A DNA stretch of 7,351 nt from Polyangiaceae bacterium. GTDB lineage: Bacteria > Myxococcota > Polyangia > Polyangiales > Polyangiaceae. This document shows positions 1 through 6,453 of the stretch, one piece after another. A program made the translations under genes and the position numbers. The stretch covers positions 1 through 7,351 of the forward strand of contig JAICTU010000459.1 of NCBI GenBank assembly GCA_025936205.1, read 5' to 3'. Numbering within the stretch: position 1 is the first letter of the stretch; every line of letters begins with the position of its first letter. The notes under the pieces are model-generated. The model did no database searches and was not told the origin of the DNA. It saw nothing but the letters and a program-made list of their open reading frames with translations.

Positions 1-3000
1 CGTCGCGGTCGCGCGCACGACCGGATCGCTGGCATCGGTCAAGCCTTGCACCGCGGCGAGTCCTCGGCTCTCGCCCAGCTCCGCCAGCGCAAAGGCCGCT
101 GCGGCGCGCGCCAGCTGGGCGTGCTCGTTGGATTCCAGGATCGAGACGAAGAGCTTGGCGTCGCGGCGATCCGCGAGCCGCGCGAGCCCGAGCAGCGCGA
201 TCGCCTGCAAGGTCGGCGCGCGCTCCGCGACCAGGCGCACGAGCGCGGCGTGCGCCTTGGGCGATTCGAGATTGGCGATCCCCCAGACGGCGGCGACGCT
301 GACCGGGTCCCCGTCGCTGGCGCCGTCGCGCTGCAGGTACTCCTCGAACTTGCCCTGCAGCACCGGATCGGCGAGCGCGCCCGCCGCCACCATGGCGCGC
401 GTGCGCAGCTCGGGCTCCGCGTCCCCGCTGGCGAAATTGAGCAAGCTCGGGCCTGCGCTCTTGTTCTGGATGTACGAGAGCAGGTCGATCGCGATGCGCT
501 GCTGAGTGTCGCGACTGTCTCCCAGCGCGTCCAGGAGTGGCTTGACCGCGCGCTGTCCGAGCTTCGAGAGCGCGGCGCGCGCCTGTGCCGCGGCCGCGGC
601 ATCCTGGCTCTTGGCCTGATTGGCGAGCGGGAAGGCGAGGGCGCCGTAGATCTCCACGAGCAAGCGGCGATACACAGGGCGGTTCGGGTGCCCCAGCGCG
701 ATCGGCAGCAGCTCCTTCTCCAGCGACTCCAGCGTGCCGCGCCCCAGATGGATCTGCATGCTCAGGTGAGCGGCGCGCGAGATCAGCTGCTCATCGGGCG
801 ACGAGCGCAACACGTGCCGCAGCAGCTGGTCCGCTTCGTCCACCTGACCGCGGTTGATCAGCAGCTCTGCCAGCTGGAAGTGCACGGCGAACAGCCGATC
901 GTTCTTGCTGATCGCCTGCCGGAACTCGACGATGGCGTGCTCGACGTCTTGACGCTCGCGGTACATCTCGCCCAGGCGCTGGTGCCCTTCGGCATCGTCC
1001 GGGCTCAGCTCCACCGCGCGCGCGGCGTAGGCGATCGCACGGTCGTCCTGGTAGGACTCCGCGGAGTAGCTCGCCATGCGCGTCAGGTACTCCTTGGCGC
1101 GCGGCGGATCGAGCTCCGCCAGCTTGGTCAGCACCGCGATGGCGCCCTCCACGTTGCCTTGCTGAACGAGCGCGCGCTCCAGCCGCAGGTAGCTCTCGAC
1201 GTCGCCCGGTGCTTGTTCGATCACGCTGCGCAGCGTCTTCTCCGCGGCGTCGAAGCGGCGCAGCCGCAGCTCGGTCTCGGCCAGCAGGCGCCCCGCGTTC
1301 AGATCGGGCGGCGTCGCGGCGAGCCGCCGTTCGAGCGGCGGCACGCGCTCGGCCAGCGTCCCCGTCAGGCTCCAGAGCGTGACGATGTGCTGGCGGGCGT
1401 CGCGCGCGAGCAGCGAGTCGTTCTCTTTCACGCCGCGCTCCAGCAGCTGTTCCCAGAGCTGCTCCGCCTCGCGATAGTAGCGCGCCCGCGTGCTGGGATT
1501 GGCGGCGCTCGCGCCCGCGCGCTCCAGCGCCGCGCCGAACGATTTGCTGAAGGCCACGCGGTCGGGGGCCAGCTTCATGGCCTGCGCCAGCGCCTCGAGC
1601 GCGCGGTCCGGCAGATCGTGGTCGAGGTACACTTCACCGAGAGCATGCAGCGCCGCCGCGTCGTTCGGGTCGCGAGCGAGCCGCTGCCAGATCTTCAGCG
1701 CGCGGTCGGTCTCGCCGCGGGCGAAATAGCGGTCGCCCAGCTCGACCAGGTGGCGAGGGTCATTGCCCTTGGCGAGCCGCTCGAGCAGCGCCATGGCACG
1801 GTCGTTTTCACCGACTTTCTCATAAAAATCCACGAGCCGTGCGAGCGTGTCGTCCTGCAGCTTGGAGCGCTCTTCCAGCTGCGTCAGCACGCGCAGTGCA
1901 TCCGCTTGCTGGCCGCGCTGCAGGTAGGCATCCGCCAGGTGGAACGCGAAGTCGGCGTTCTGCGGGGCTACCTTGATCAGCTTCTGATAGTGGCCGATGA
2001 CCTTGTCCAGCTCACCCGAGAGCTCGAGGAGCTGGATCAGCTTCAGCCGCACGTCGACGGACTCGGGGTTGCGCGCCAGCGCCGCCTCGTAGCTCTTGCG
2101 CGCGCGGTCGACCTGGCCCGTCTCTTCCTCGAGCTTGCCGAGCAGCACCTGGTGATCGAAGTCGAGCCCTTGCTCCCTCTCCAGGCGCGCCACCAGTGCC
2201 GGTAGGCGGTCGGCAGCGCGATGCACCTCGACCAGGGCATCGAGCACCTCGAGGCGCAGCCCCGACTGCTGCCCGGTATTGCGCTCGGCCTCGTTCAGCG
2301 CCTGCAGCGCCTCGTCGTACTTGCCGAGCTTACCCAGCACCTTGCCCAGATCGCGCAGCGCGGGTCCGAGCGTGCGGCTGTCGCCGCGGGCCAGCTCCAC
2401 CAGCTTGCGATATTCCTCTTCTGCAGGCGCGTACAGCTGGCGCTCCACCAGCAAGCGGGCGAGCTCGGCGCGCACGAAGAAGCTGCCCTGAGCCTCGCGC
2501 ACCAGCTCGGCGTGATACTTGCGGGCGCCCTCCAGGTCCGAGAGATCGAGGGACCAGCCGATCAGGGAACGCAGCGTCTCTTCACGCTGCGCTCCCGTCT
2601 GCTGCATTTTCAGCGTGGGCGCGAGCCGGTCGCGAGCGCCGCGCAGATCGCCGCGCTTGGCGAGCAGCTGCGCCAGGCGTTGCGCGGGCACGCGCGCCGA
2701 GGGATCCGCCGCCAGCAACTCCGCATACAGCGCTTCCGCGCGCGCGCCATCGCCCGCGTGCACGTACACGCCCGCGAGCGTGAGCCGGGCGCGCTGACCC
2801 GCTGCGTCTTTCTGCGCGGCGAGCGGCTCGTAGTGCTGGATCAGCGCGTTCAGGTTGCCGTCGCGCTGGCGGTAGAGCTGCACGACCCGCTCCAGCGGGA
2901 ACTCAGCGCCGGGATCTTGCTCCAGGATGCCGAGATAGCGGGCGATCAGCGCCTCGCTGCTGCCCGAACTGGCGCCCTTGTCGTCCGGCTTGGGCCCGCT

Positions 3001-3177
3001 CTCGGGATTCTTCCGGGGCGGCGACGCGGGCGCTGGTGCCGCGGCGGCAGCCGGCTTGCGGCGGCGGCCTGCCGGATTGAAATCCCCGGCGCGCGCCGCG
3101 CTGGAGAAGGCGCTGCTCAGTGTGAGCAGCGCGAGCGCGTGCACGGCGCACGGGCGCCAGCGGATCCGGGCAGCCAT
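1..3177 (-). CDS. Exported TPR-HEAT repeat protein (partial, C-terminus beyond left edge)
   Basis: The frame is open on the minus strand from an ATG at 3177 to the window edge: 1059 residues with no stop codon. Residues 1-30 look like a Sec signal peptide: Arg-rich start, hydrophobic core ALALLTLSSAF, cleavage after SSAARA. Residues 36-70 form a Pro/Ala/Lys/Arg-rich linker. Residues from about 80 to 850 are back-to-back TPR-like helical hairpins, for example around 400 (NADFAFHLADAYLQRGQQ), 500 (AAALHALGEVYLDHDLPDRA) and 720-790 (EGHQRLGEMYRERQDVEHAI). From about 860 the pattern changes to HEAT-type repeats (AVKPLLDALGD, LRTRAMVAAGALADP, LARAAAAFALAELGESRG). TPR and HEAT arrays are protein-binding scaffolds with no catalytic residues, so a periplasmic or outer-membrane assembly role is inference. 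It is divergent from aguB. A GTG at 3189 with a better-spaced upstream purine run may be the true start. The binding partner is unknown. Confidence 0.9.
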   Translation of the reverse strand, partial: MAARIRWRPCAVHALALLTLSSAFSSAARAGDFNPAGRRRKPAAAAAPAPASPPRKNPESGPKPDDKGASSGSSEALIARYLGILEQDPGAEFPLERVVQLYRQRDGNLNALIQHYEPLAAQKDAAGQRARLTLAGVYVHAGDGARAEALYAELLAADPSARVPAQRLAQLLAKRGDLRGARDRLAPTLKMQQTGAQREETLRSLIGWSLDLSDLEGARKYHAELVREAQGSFFVRAELARLLVERQLYAPAEEEYRKLVELARGDSRTLGPALRDLGKVLGKLGKYDEALQALNEAERNTGQQSGLRLEVLDALVEVHRAADRLPALVARLEREQGLDFDHQVLLGKLEEETGQVDRARKSYEAALARNPESVDVRLKLIQLLELSGELDKVIGHYQKLIKVAPQNADFAFHLADAYLQRGQQADALRVLTQLEERSKLQDDTLARLVDFYEKVGENDRAMALLERLAKGNDPRHLVELGDRYFARGETDRALKIWQRLARDPNDAAALHALGEVYLDHDLPDRALEALAQAMKLAPDRVAFSKSFGAALERAGASAANPSTRARYYREAEQLWEQLLERGVKENDSLLARDARQHIVTLWSLTGTLAERVPPLERRLAATPPDLNAGRLLAETELRLRRFDAAEKTLRSVIEQAPGDVESYLRLERALVQQGNVEGAIAVLTKLAELDPPRAKEYLTRMASYSAESYQDDRAIAYAARAVELSPDDAEGHQRLGEMYRERQDVEHAIVEFRQAISKNDRLFAVHFQLAELLINRGQVDEADQLLRHVLRSSPDEQLISRAAHLSMQIHLGRGTLESLEKELLPIALGHPNRPVYRRLLVEIYGALAFPLANQAKSQDAAAAAQARAALSKLGQRAVKPLLDALGDSRDTQQRIAIDLLSYIQNKSAGPSLLNFASGDAEPELRTRAMVAAGALADPVLQGKFEEYLQRDGASDGDPVSVAAVWGIANLESPKAHAALVRLVAERAPTLQAIALLGLARLADRRDAKLFVSILESNEHAQLARAAAAFALAELGESRGLAAVQGLTDASDPVVRATAT

Positions 3178-3313
3178 CCTCGAATACACTACGTCGCTCT
3201 TCCCGATGCCGCCAATGACGCCGGCCCTGTCTTTCCGCGTGCCCCTCTCTGGCCCGGCGACCTGTGCAAAATTCCCATCGCTTCGATGTACCCCTCGTAC
3301 TAGAGCCGTCAGC
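3178..3313. promoter_or_regulatory. Divergent intergenic region between the TPR-HEAT gene and aguBA
   Basis: This 136-bp gap separates two divergent genes, so it should hold a promoter for each. I see no convincing -35/-10 pair on either strand. The only clear compositional break is a short AT-rich patch (caaaattccc, near 3268-3277). The aguB reading frame stays open leftward through the gap into the TPR gene, but the translated stretch shows no conserved features and is not counted as coding. No terminator or clear operator is visible. Confidence 0.4.
3190..3204 (-). promoter_or_regulatory. Candidate ribosome binding site favouring a GTG start at 3189
   Basis: On the minus strand GGGAAGAG (3204-3197) lies 7 nt before a GTG codon at 3189-3187, which is in frame with the TPR-HEAT gene. 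The ATG at 3177 has only an AGG directly abutting it, which is too close for normal ribosome binding. Starting at the GTG would add four residues (MYSR) to the signal peptide, leaving it equally plausible. The match to a consensus Shine-Dalgarno is only partial. Confidence 0.35.
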
Positions 3314-4234
3314 GTGGAGAGCACAGGCAACGCCCGCGAACCCGTAGCGAAATCGTCCCGTTTGCGCGTGGCGGCGGTGCAGATGCCCGCCGTCGAGCAG
3401 CGGGAAATCAACGTCGAGCAGGCCGTCGCCGGCATCCGCAGCGCGGCGGAGCAAGGGGCGGAGCTGGTGTGTCTGCAAGAGCTATTTGCGACGCCCTACT
3501 TCTGCCAGGTAGAGGAGGCGAAGCGTTTCGATCTGGCAGAGCCCGTGGATGGCCCGACCAATCGCGCGATCGCTGCCGCCGCGCGCGAAGCGCGGGTCAC
3601 CGTACTGTCGAGCTTCTTCGAGCGCCGGGCGGCGGGCGTGTATCACAACACGGCTGTCCTGTTCGGGCCGAGCGGGGAGTCGCTGGGCATGTACCGCAAG
3701 ATGCACATTCCGGACGACCCGCAGTACTACGAGAAGTTCTACTTCACGCCCGGTGATCTCGGGTTCGTCAGCGTGCCGGCAGGTCGCACGCGCGTCGGGC
3801 CGCTGGTGTGCTGGGATCAGTGGTACCCCGAAGCCGCGCGCCTCACGGCGCTCGCGGGCGCGGAGCTACTCTTCTATCCGACGGCGATCGGCTGGCTGCC
3901 GGAGGACAAGCCCACGTACGGTCCCGATCAGCTGAACGCCTGGCAGACCATGCAGCGCTCGCACGCGATCGCCAACGGCGTGTTCGTGGTGGTCGCCAAC
4001 CGCGTCGGGGTCGAGCGCTCGGGGGATCATTCGATCCAGTTCTGGGGCCACTCGTTCATCTGCGACCCGTACGGGAAAGTGATCGCCGAGGCGGGAGAAG
4101 ACCCGACCGTGCTGATCGCCGACTGCGATCTCGGGTTGATCGAGGCGGCGCGTCGCGGCTGGCCATTCCTGCGCGATCGCCGCATCGACGCCTACGGCGG
4201 CCTCGAGCGGCGCTTCGGAGCGCCCTCGCGATGA
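3314..4234 (+). CDS. aguB: N-carbamoylputrescine amidase (carbon-nitrogen hydrolase family)
   Basis: This cytosolic enzyme hydrolyses N-carbamoylputrescine to putrescine, CO2 and ammonia, the last step of the agmatine route. The protein is 306 residues, normal for the family. The nitrilase-superfamily Glu-Lys-Cys triad is visible: E56 (LVCLQELFATPYF), K129 (MYRKMHIPDDPQYYEKF) and C166 (GPLVCWDQWYPEAAR). The family-specific stretches FYPTAIGW, SHAIANGVFVVVANR, FWGHSFICDPYGK and the C-terminal WPFLRDRRIDAYGGLERRF separate AguB from other nitrilase-like amidases. I chose the GTG at 3314 because the conserved first strand (RLRVAAVQM, residues 16-24) must be kept and no in-frame ATG lies close upstream. 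A TTG at 3362 is possible but would cut close to that strand. The ribosome binding site is weak. The stop overlaps the start of aguA, so the two are one operon. No arginine decarboxylase gene is in the window. Confidence 0.95.
   Translation: MESTGNAREPVAKSSRLRVAAVQMPAVEQREINVEQAVAGIRSAAEQGAELVCLQELFATPYFCQVEEAKRFDLAEPVDGPTNRAIAAAAREARVTVLSSFFERRAAGVYHNTAVLFGPSGESLGMYRKMHIPDDPQYYEKFYFTPGDLGFVSVPAGRTRVGPLVCWDQWYPEAARLTALAGAELLFYPTAIGWLPEDKPTYGPDQLNAWQTMQRSHAIANGVFVVVANRVGVERSGDHSIQFWGHSFICDPYGKVIAEAGEDPTVLIADCDLGLIEAARRGWPFLRDRRIDAYGGLERRFGAPSR
4217..4220 (+). promoter_or_regulatory. Ribosome binding site of aguA inside the aguB 3' end
   Basis: A GGAG motif lies 10 nt before the aguA ATG, within the last codons of aguB. 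It supports the ATG at 4231 as the aguA start and the reading of the ATGA overlap as a genuine translational junction. Confidence 0.5.
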
Positions 4235-5307
4235 GCGCGCCAACGCCCCGGCAGCTCGGTTATCGCTGGCCCGCAGAGTGGGAGCCGCAGCGCTCCACCT
4301 GGCTCGCCTGGCCGCACAACGCCGATGACTGGCCCGGCAAGTTCCAGGGCATCGAGTGGGTGTTCTGCGAGATCATCCGCCGCATCGCCGAGGTCGAGCG
4401 CGTCGGACTGATCGTGCCCTCCGAGGCGGTCGGGCAGGCGGCGCTGCGCACCATTGCGCTGGTCGGCACCGATCTGTCCAGGGTCGATCTGCTGGTGGCG
4501 GAGACCAACCGCTCCTGGACGCGCGACTACGTGCCGAGCTGGGTCGTGAAGGGCGGTGCCGAGCCGCGCCTGGGAGCGGTGAAATGGCGCTTCAACGGCT
4601 GGGCGCGCTACCCCAATCACGAGCTCGACGAGGCCGCCGGCGAGCGCGTGGCGCGCGCGCGAGCGCAGCAATGCTGGCTGCCCGAGCGAGGCACCGTGCC
4701 CGGGCGTTTCGTGCTGGAGGGCGGGGCGATCGACAGCGATGGTGAGGGCACGCTGCTCACCACCAGTGATTGCCTGCTGGGCACGGCGCATCCGCGCAAC
4801 GCCGGGCTCGATCGCGCGGCGATCGAGCGCGTGCTGAGCGACTACCTGGTGGTCGACAAGGTGCTGTGGTTGCCGGCGGGCGTCGCGGGCGACGACACTT
4901 CGGGCCACGTGGATGACCTGGCGCGCTTCGTGGCGCCCGGGCGCGTGGTGTTGGCGCGCGAGACCAACCCCAGGGATGAAAACTACGCGCCGCTCGAGCG
5001 CGCGCGAGAGCTGCTGAGCGGCGAGCGTGACGCCAAGGGGCGACGCATCGAGGTGATCGCGCTGCCGATGCCGTCACCGCGCTTCCAGGCCGGCGAGCGG
5101 CTGCCGGCGAGCTACGCCAACTTCCTGATCGTCAATGATCTGGTGCTCGTTCCCACCTTCAACGACCCCAAGGATCGTCAGGCCCTCGGGCTACTGAGCG
5201 AGCTCTTCCCCAAGCGCGAAGTCGTCGGAATCCACTGTCTGGATTTGGTTTGGGGGCTCGGCTCCATACATTGCAGCACGCACCAGGAGCCTTCGCTTTC
5301 CGGCTAG
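4231..5307 (+). CDS. aguA: Agmatine deiminase (agmatine iminohydrolase)
   Basis: This enzyme converts agmatine to N-carbamoylputrescine and ammonia, giving the substrate of the AguB encoded just upstream. The protein is 358 residues, within the usual range for the family (PF04371, guanidine-group-modifying superfamily). The start keeps the typical opening PAEWEPQRSTWLAWPHN. Catalytic elements, placed by family knowledge, are the Arg-Asp pair R98-D99 in SWTRDYVP, E163 in VLEGGAID, H226 and D228 in GDDTSGHVDDLARF, and the nucleophile C348 in GLGSIHCSTHQEP. LPASYANFLI and VPTFNDPKDRQALG are also family-typical. It overlaps aguB by ATGA, and a GGAG at 4217-4220 sits 10 nt before the ATG, so it is probably both independently initiated and coupled. 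One oddity is that residue 101 is Val where the family usually has Gly (RD-x-GP). The nucleophile region reads CSTHQ where CITQQ or CLTQQ is common. Substrate preference could therefore differ from agmatine, although the aguB partner argues for it. Confidence 0.93.
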   Translation: MSAPTPRQLGYRWPAEWEPQRSTWLAWPHNADDWPGKFQGIEWVFCEIIRRIAEVERVGLIVPSEAVGQAALRTIALVGTDLSRVDLLVAETNRSWTRDYVPSWVVKGGAEPRLGAVKWRFNGWARYPNHELDEAAGERVARARAQQCWLPERGTVPGRFVLEGGAIDSDGEGTLLTTSDCLLGTAHPRNAGLDRAAIERVLSDYLVVDKVLWLPAGVAGDDTSGHVDDLARFVAPGRVVLARETNPRDENYAPLERARELLSGERDAKGRRIEVIALPMPSPRFQAGERLPASYANFLIVNDLVLVPTFNDPKDRQALGLLSELFPKREVVGIHCLDLVWGLGSIHCSTHQEPSLSG

Positions 5308-5330
5308 CGCGGCGTCAGGGCATCAAGGCT
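5288..5330. repeat. Weak inverted repeat across the convergent aguA/lipoprotein stops
   Basis: AGCCTT at 5288-5293 and AAGGCT at 5325-5330 form a 6-bp inverted repeat with a 31-nt loop spanning both stop codons. A smaller CGCT/AGCG stem lies inside it (5294-5308). There is no T-run on either strand, so it is at most a poor bidirectional terminator. It lies almost wholly in coding sequence of the two genes and may be chance. Confidence 0.2.
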
Positions 5331-5767
5331 TTGCGCGTGACGCGGACCTGCTGCTCGGCGCAGTCTTCCGTCAGGGTCTTGGCCTGCGCCAGGTCGTTCC
5401 GGGCTTTTGCCAGCCGCTGGCCCACGTCGGCAGGGGGAGGCGAGTCGCTCCTGGACTGGCGCTCCAGCGCTGCGATGGCGTCGAGCGCGGCCTGGTGCAG
5501 GCGATAGCCGCGCAGGCACAGGTCCTGGAGCGCGCAGGCCTCGGCGTCGGGGCAAGGCACGGCCGCGAGCGCCTCGAGCGGCGCCCGCTTGTCGCGGTTG
5601 TCCGCCAGCCGCAAGCGCTCGATGTGCTCGGCGATCCGCGCGACCTGACCCTGGTGCGCGCGCTCCGCGTCCGATTTGCAGCCGGCCGAGACAACGAAAC
5701 AGCCGATGCAACAGCACAAGACGCGCGCCGCGCGGGCGAGCCCGCGCTGCAGCTCGGGGCCGGGCAT
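5315..5767 (-). CDS. Small Cys-rich lipoprotein of unknown function
   Basis: This 150-residue protein carries a lipoprotein signal: N-terminal arginines, a hydrophobic stretch and the lipobox VSAGC, with the lipidated cysteine at C30. After cleavage by signal peptidase II it would be anchored in a membrane. Residue 31 is Lys rather than Asp, so outer-membrane sorting is possible. The signal segment is unusually Cys-rich (C18, C19, C20, C23). The mature part is mostly helical and charged, with four cysteines (C72, C78, C84, C136) that could form two disulfides; C72-C84 reads CPDAEACALQDLC. I recognise no enzyme motif. The start shares one base with the stop of the upstream zinc-ribbon gene (TGATG), which shows coupling. 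A GGAG lies only 2 nt before the ATG. Longer readings of this frame upstream are out-of-frame readings of the zinc-ribbon gene. It converges on aguA with 7 bp between the stops. Confidence 0.82.
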   Translation of the reverse strand: MPGPELQRGLARAARVLCCCIGCFVVSAGCKSDAERAHQGQVARIAEHIERLRLADNRDKRAPLEALAAVPCPDAEACALQDLCLRGYRLHQAALDAIAALERQSRSDSPPPADVGQRLAKARNDLAQAKTLTEDCAEQQVRVTRKALMP

Positions 5768-6309
5768 CACTCCGCGGGCGTGGTCGCCGTGGGACCCACC
5801 TGGATCCGCTCGCCCACGTAGGAGCCGATCAGCGCGAACAGGATGCCGAGCGCCGACATCAGCACGTACATGAAGGCCGGCATCACTTTCACCGTCTGCC
5901 CGTTGAACAGCAGGAAGGCCGTGGGCATCGCGACCAGGAACGTCGCCACCACGGGCTCGAGCACGGTGCGCCCGGGGGAAATCAGCCCGATCAACATGCC
6001 GGAGACGAACCAGATCGGGATCACCAGCATCATGCCCGCGGAGCCCTCGAAGTCGAAGGCCGAGACCACCATCGGCAGCCCGACCACGATCGCGGCCGTG
6101 AGGATGCCGACGACGCCGATGGAAATTCCACACCAGGTCATGGAGAAGCCTTCCTGGTTGTAGCTGCGCTCGGCGATCTCTTCGTGGCGGCTGGGACGCC
6201 GAGACTCCAGCATGCGACCGCCGCAGGACTGGCAGTGCGTGCCGGTCGCGCTCACGGAGTTCGGAGCGCCGCACAACGGGCAGGGGCGTGTGTCCTTCGA
6301 TTCCGCCAT
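5767..6309 (-). CDS. Zinc-ribbon membrane protein, four predicted helices
   Basis: This 180-residue protein begins with a short zinc ribbon of two CxxC knuckles: C10-P-L-C13 and C26-Q-S-C29, spaced by 12 residues. A charged linker (residues 31-56) leads to four hydrophobic segments at about 57-85, 91-111, 116-137 and 142-166, the last ending in GSYVGERI. The tail is short and rich in Pro and Thr. Even-numbered helices would put both ends on the same side, most likely with the ribbon in the cytoplasm. Prokaryotic zinc-ribbon membrane proteins of this layout are common and mostly uncharacterised, so I assign no function. The ATG at 6309 is the only start that keeps the ribbon. Its ribosome binding site is weak (CTGAG). 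The next gene is the lipoprotein, overlapping by one base, so the two probably act together at the envelope. It is divergent from the oxidoreductase-like gene. Confidence 0.88.
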   Translation of the reverse strand: MAESKDTRPCPLCGAPNSVSATGTHCQSCGGRMLESRRPSRHEEIAERSYNQEGFSMTWCGISIGVVGILTAAIVVGLPMVVSAFDFEGSAGMMLVIPIWFVSGMLIGLISPGRTVLEPVVATFLVAMPTAFLLFNGQTVKVMPAFMYVLMSALGILFALIGSYVGERIQVGPTATTPAE

Positions 6310-6453
6310 GACTCAGTCTAACGTCGCGAGGCCCTCTGCGGCTAATGCCAGCAGGCCTGGGGCGCGCAGTTTGCCCGAGCCGGGCATTGGCCGTTTGGCC
6401 TGAATGCCGCCGATTGGAGCGTTGGGCGTCGAGCTGGTAAACATTTGAGGTCC
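6310..6453. promoter_or_regulatory. Divergent intergenic region between zinc-ribbon gene and oxidoreductase-like gene
   Basis: This 144-bp gap must serve both divergent genes. On the plus strand TTGGAG (6414-6419) and TAAACA (6438-6443), 18 nt apart, resemble a -35/-10 pair. A transcript from there would begin only a few bases before the ATG at 6454, giving a nearly leaderless message that leaves out the GAGG at 6447-6450. The assignment is therefore weak. On the minus strand I see no clear promoter. Repeats in the middle of the gap are listed separately. Confidence 0.3.
6372..6400. repeat. Inverted repeat followed by a direct repeat in the divergent gap
   Basis: TGCCCG-AGC-CGGGCA at 6372-6386 is a perfect 6-bp inverted repeat with a 3-nt centre. 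Directly after it come two copies of TTGGCC (6387-6392 and 6395-6400), spaced 8 bp start to start. GGCC is itself palindromic, so the pair can also be read as a GGCC-GTTT-GGCC hairpin. The placement between divergent genes suits an operator, but the motif matches no regulator I can name. In such GC-rich DNA short GC palindromes arise easily. Confidence 0.35.

Noticed and set aside
46..2205. A 719-codon plus-strand open frame
   Set aside because: It lies antisense to the TPR-HEAT gene in register with it. Its product is low-complexity, rich in Arg, Gln, Leu and Val, with no recognisable domain, while the minus-strand reading has clear TPR and HEAT repeats. Long antisense frames are expected at this GC content.
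2221..3303. A 360-codon plus-strand open frame across the TPR N-terminus and the divergent gap
   Set aside because: It is the continuation of the same antisense register, with no family resemblance. It runs across the signal-peptide region and into the aguB upstream gap.
2978..3313. An N-terminal extension of aguB of 112 codons in the same frame
   Set aside because: The added segment is not family-like, overlaps the TPR signal peptide on the other strand, and would make the protein far longer than AguB. The GTG at 3314 fits the usual length.
197..4180. Repeated GCGATCGC octamer (by eye at 197, 1031, 3566, 3965 and 4173), resembling the HIP1 repeat of cyanobacteria
   Set aside because: All five copies are in coding sequence, and several are simply preferred codons for Ala-Ile-Ala or Arg-Asp-Arg. 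A genome-wide count against a codon-preserving shuffle would be needed to claim enrichment.
3808..4230. Extension of aguA upstream through the aguB gene
   Set aside because: The extra residues are an out-of-frame reading of aguB. Family homology starts at the ATG at 4231, next to a GGAG.
5768..6274. Extension of the lipoprotein frame to a 319-residue protein
   Set aside because: The extra part is an Arg-rich out-of-frame reading of the zinc-ribbon gene and would bury the lipoprotein signal peptide internally.
5407..6321. A 304-codon plus-strand open frame opposite the lipoprotein and zinc-ribbon genes
   Set aside because: It is Arg/Gly/His-rich with no domain, and the opposite strand has membrane helices, a zinc ribbon and a lipobox.
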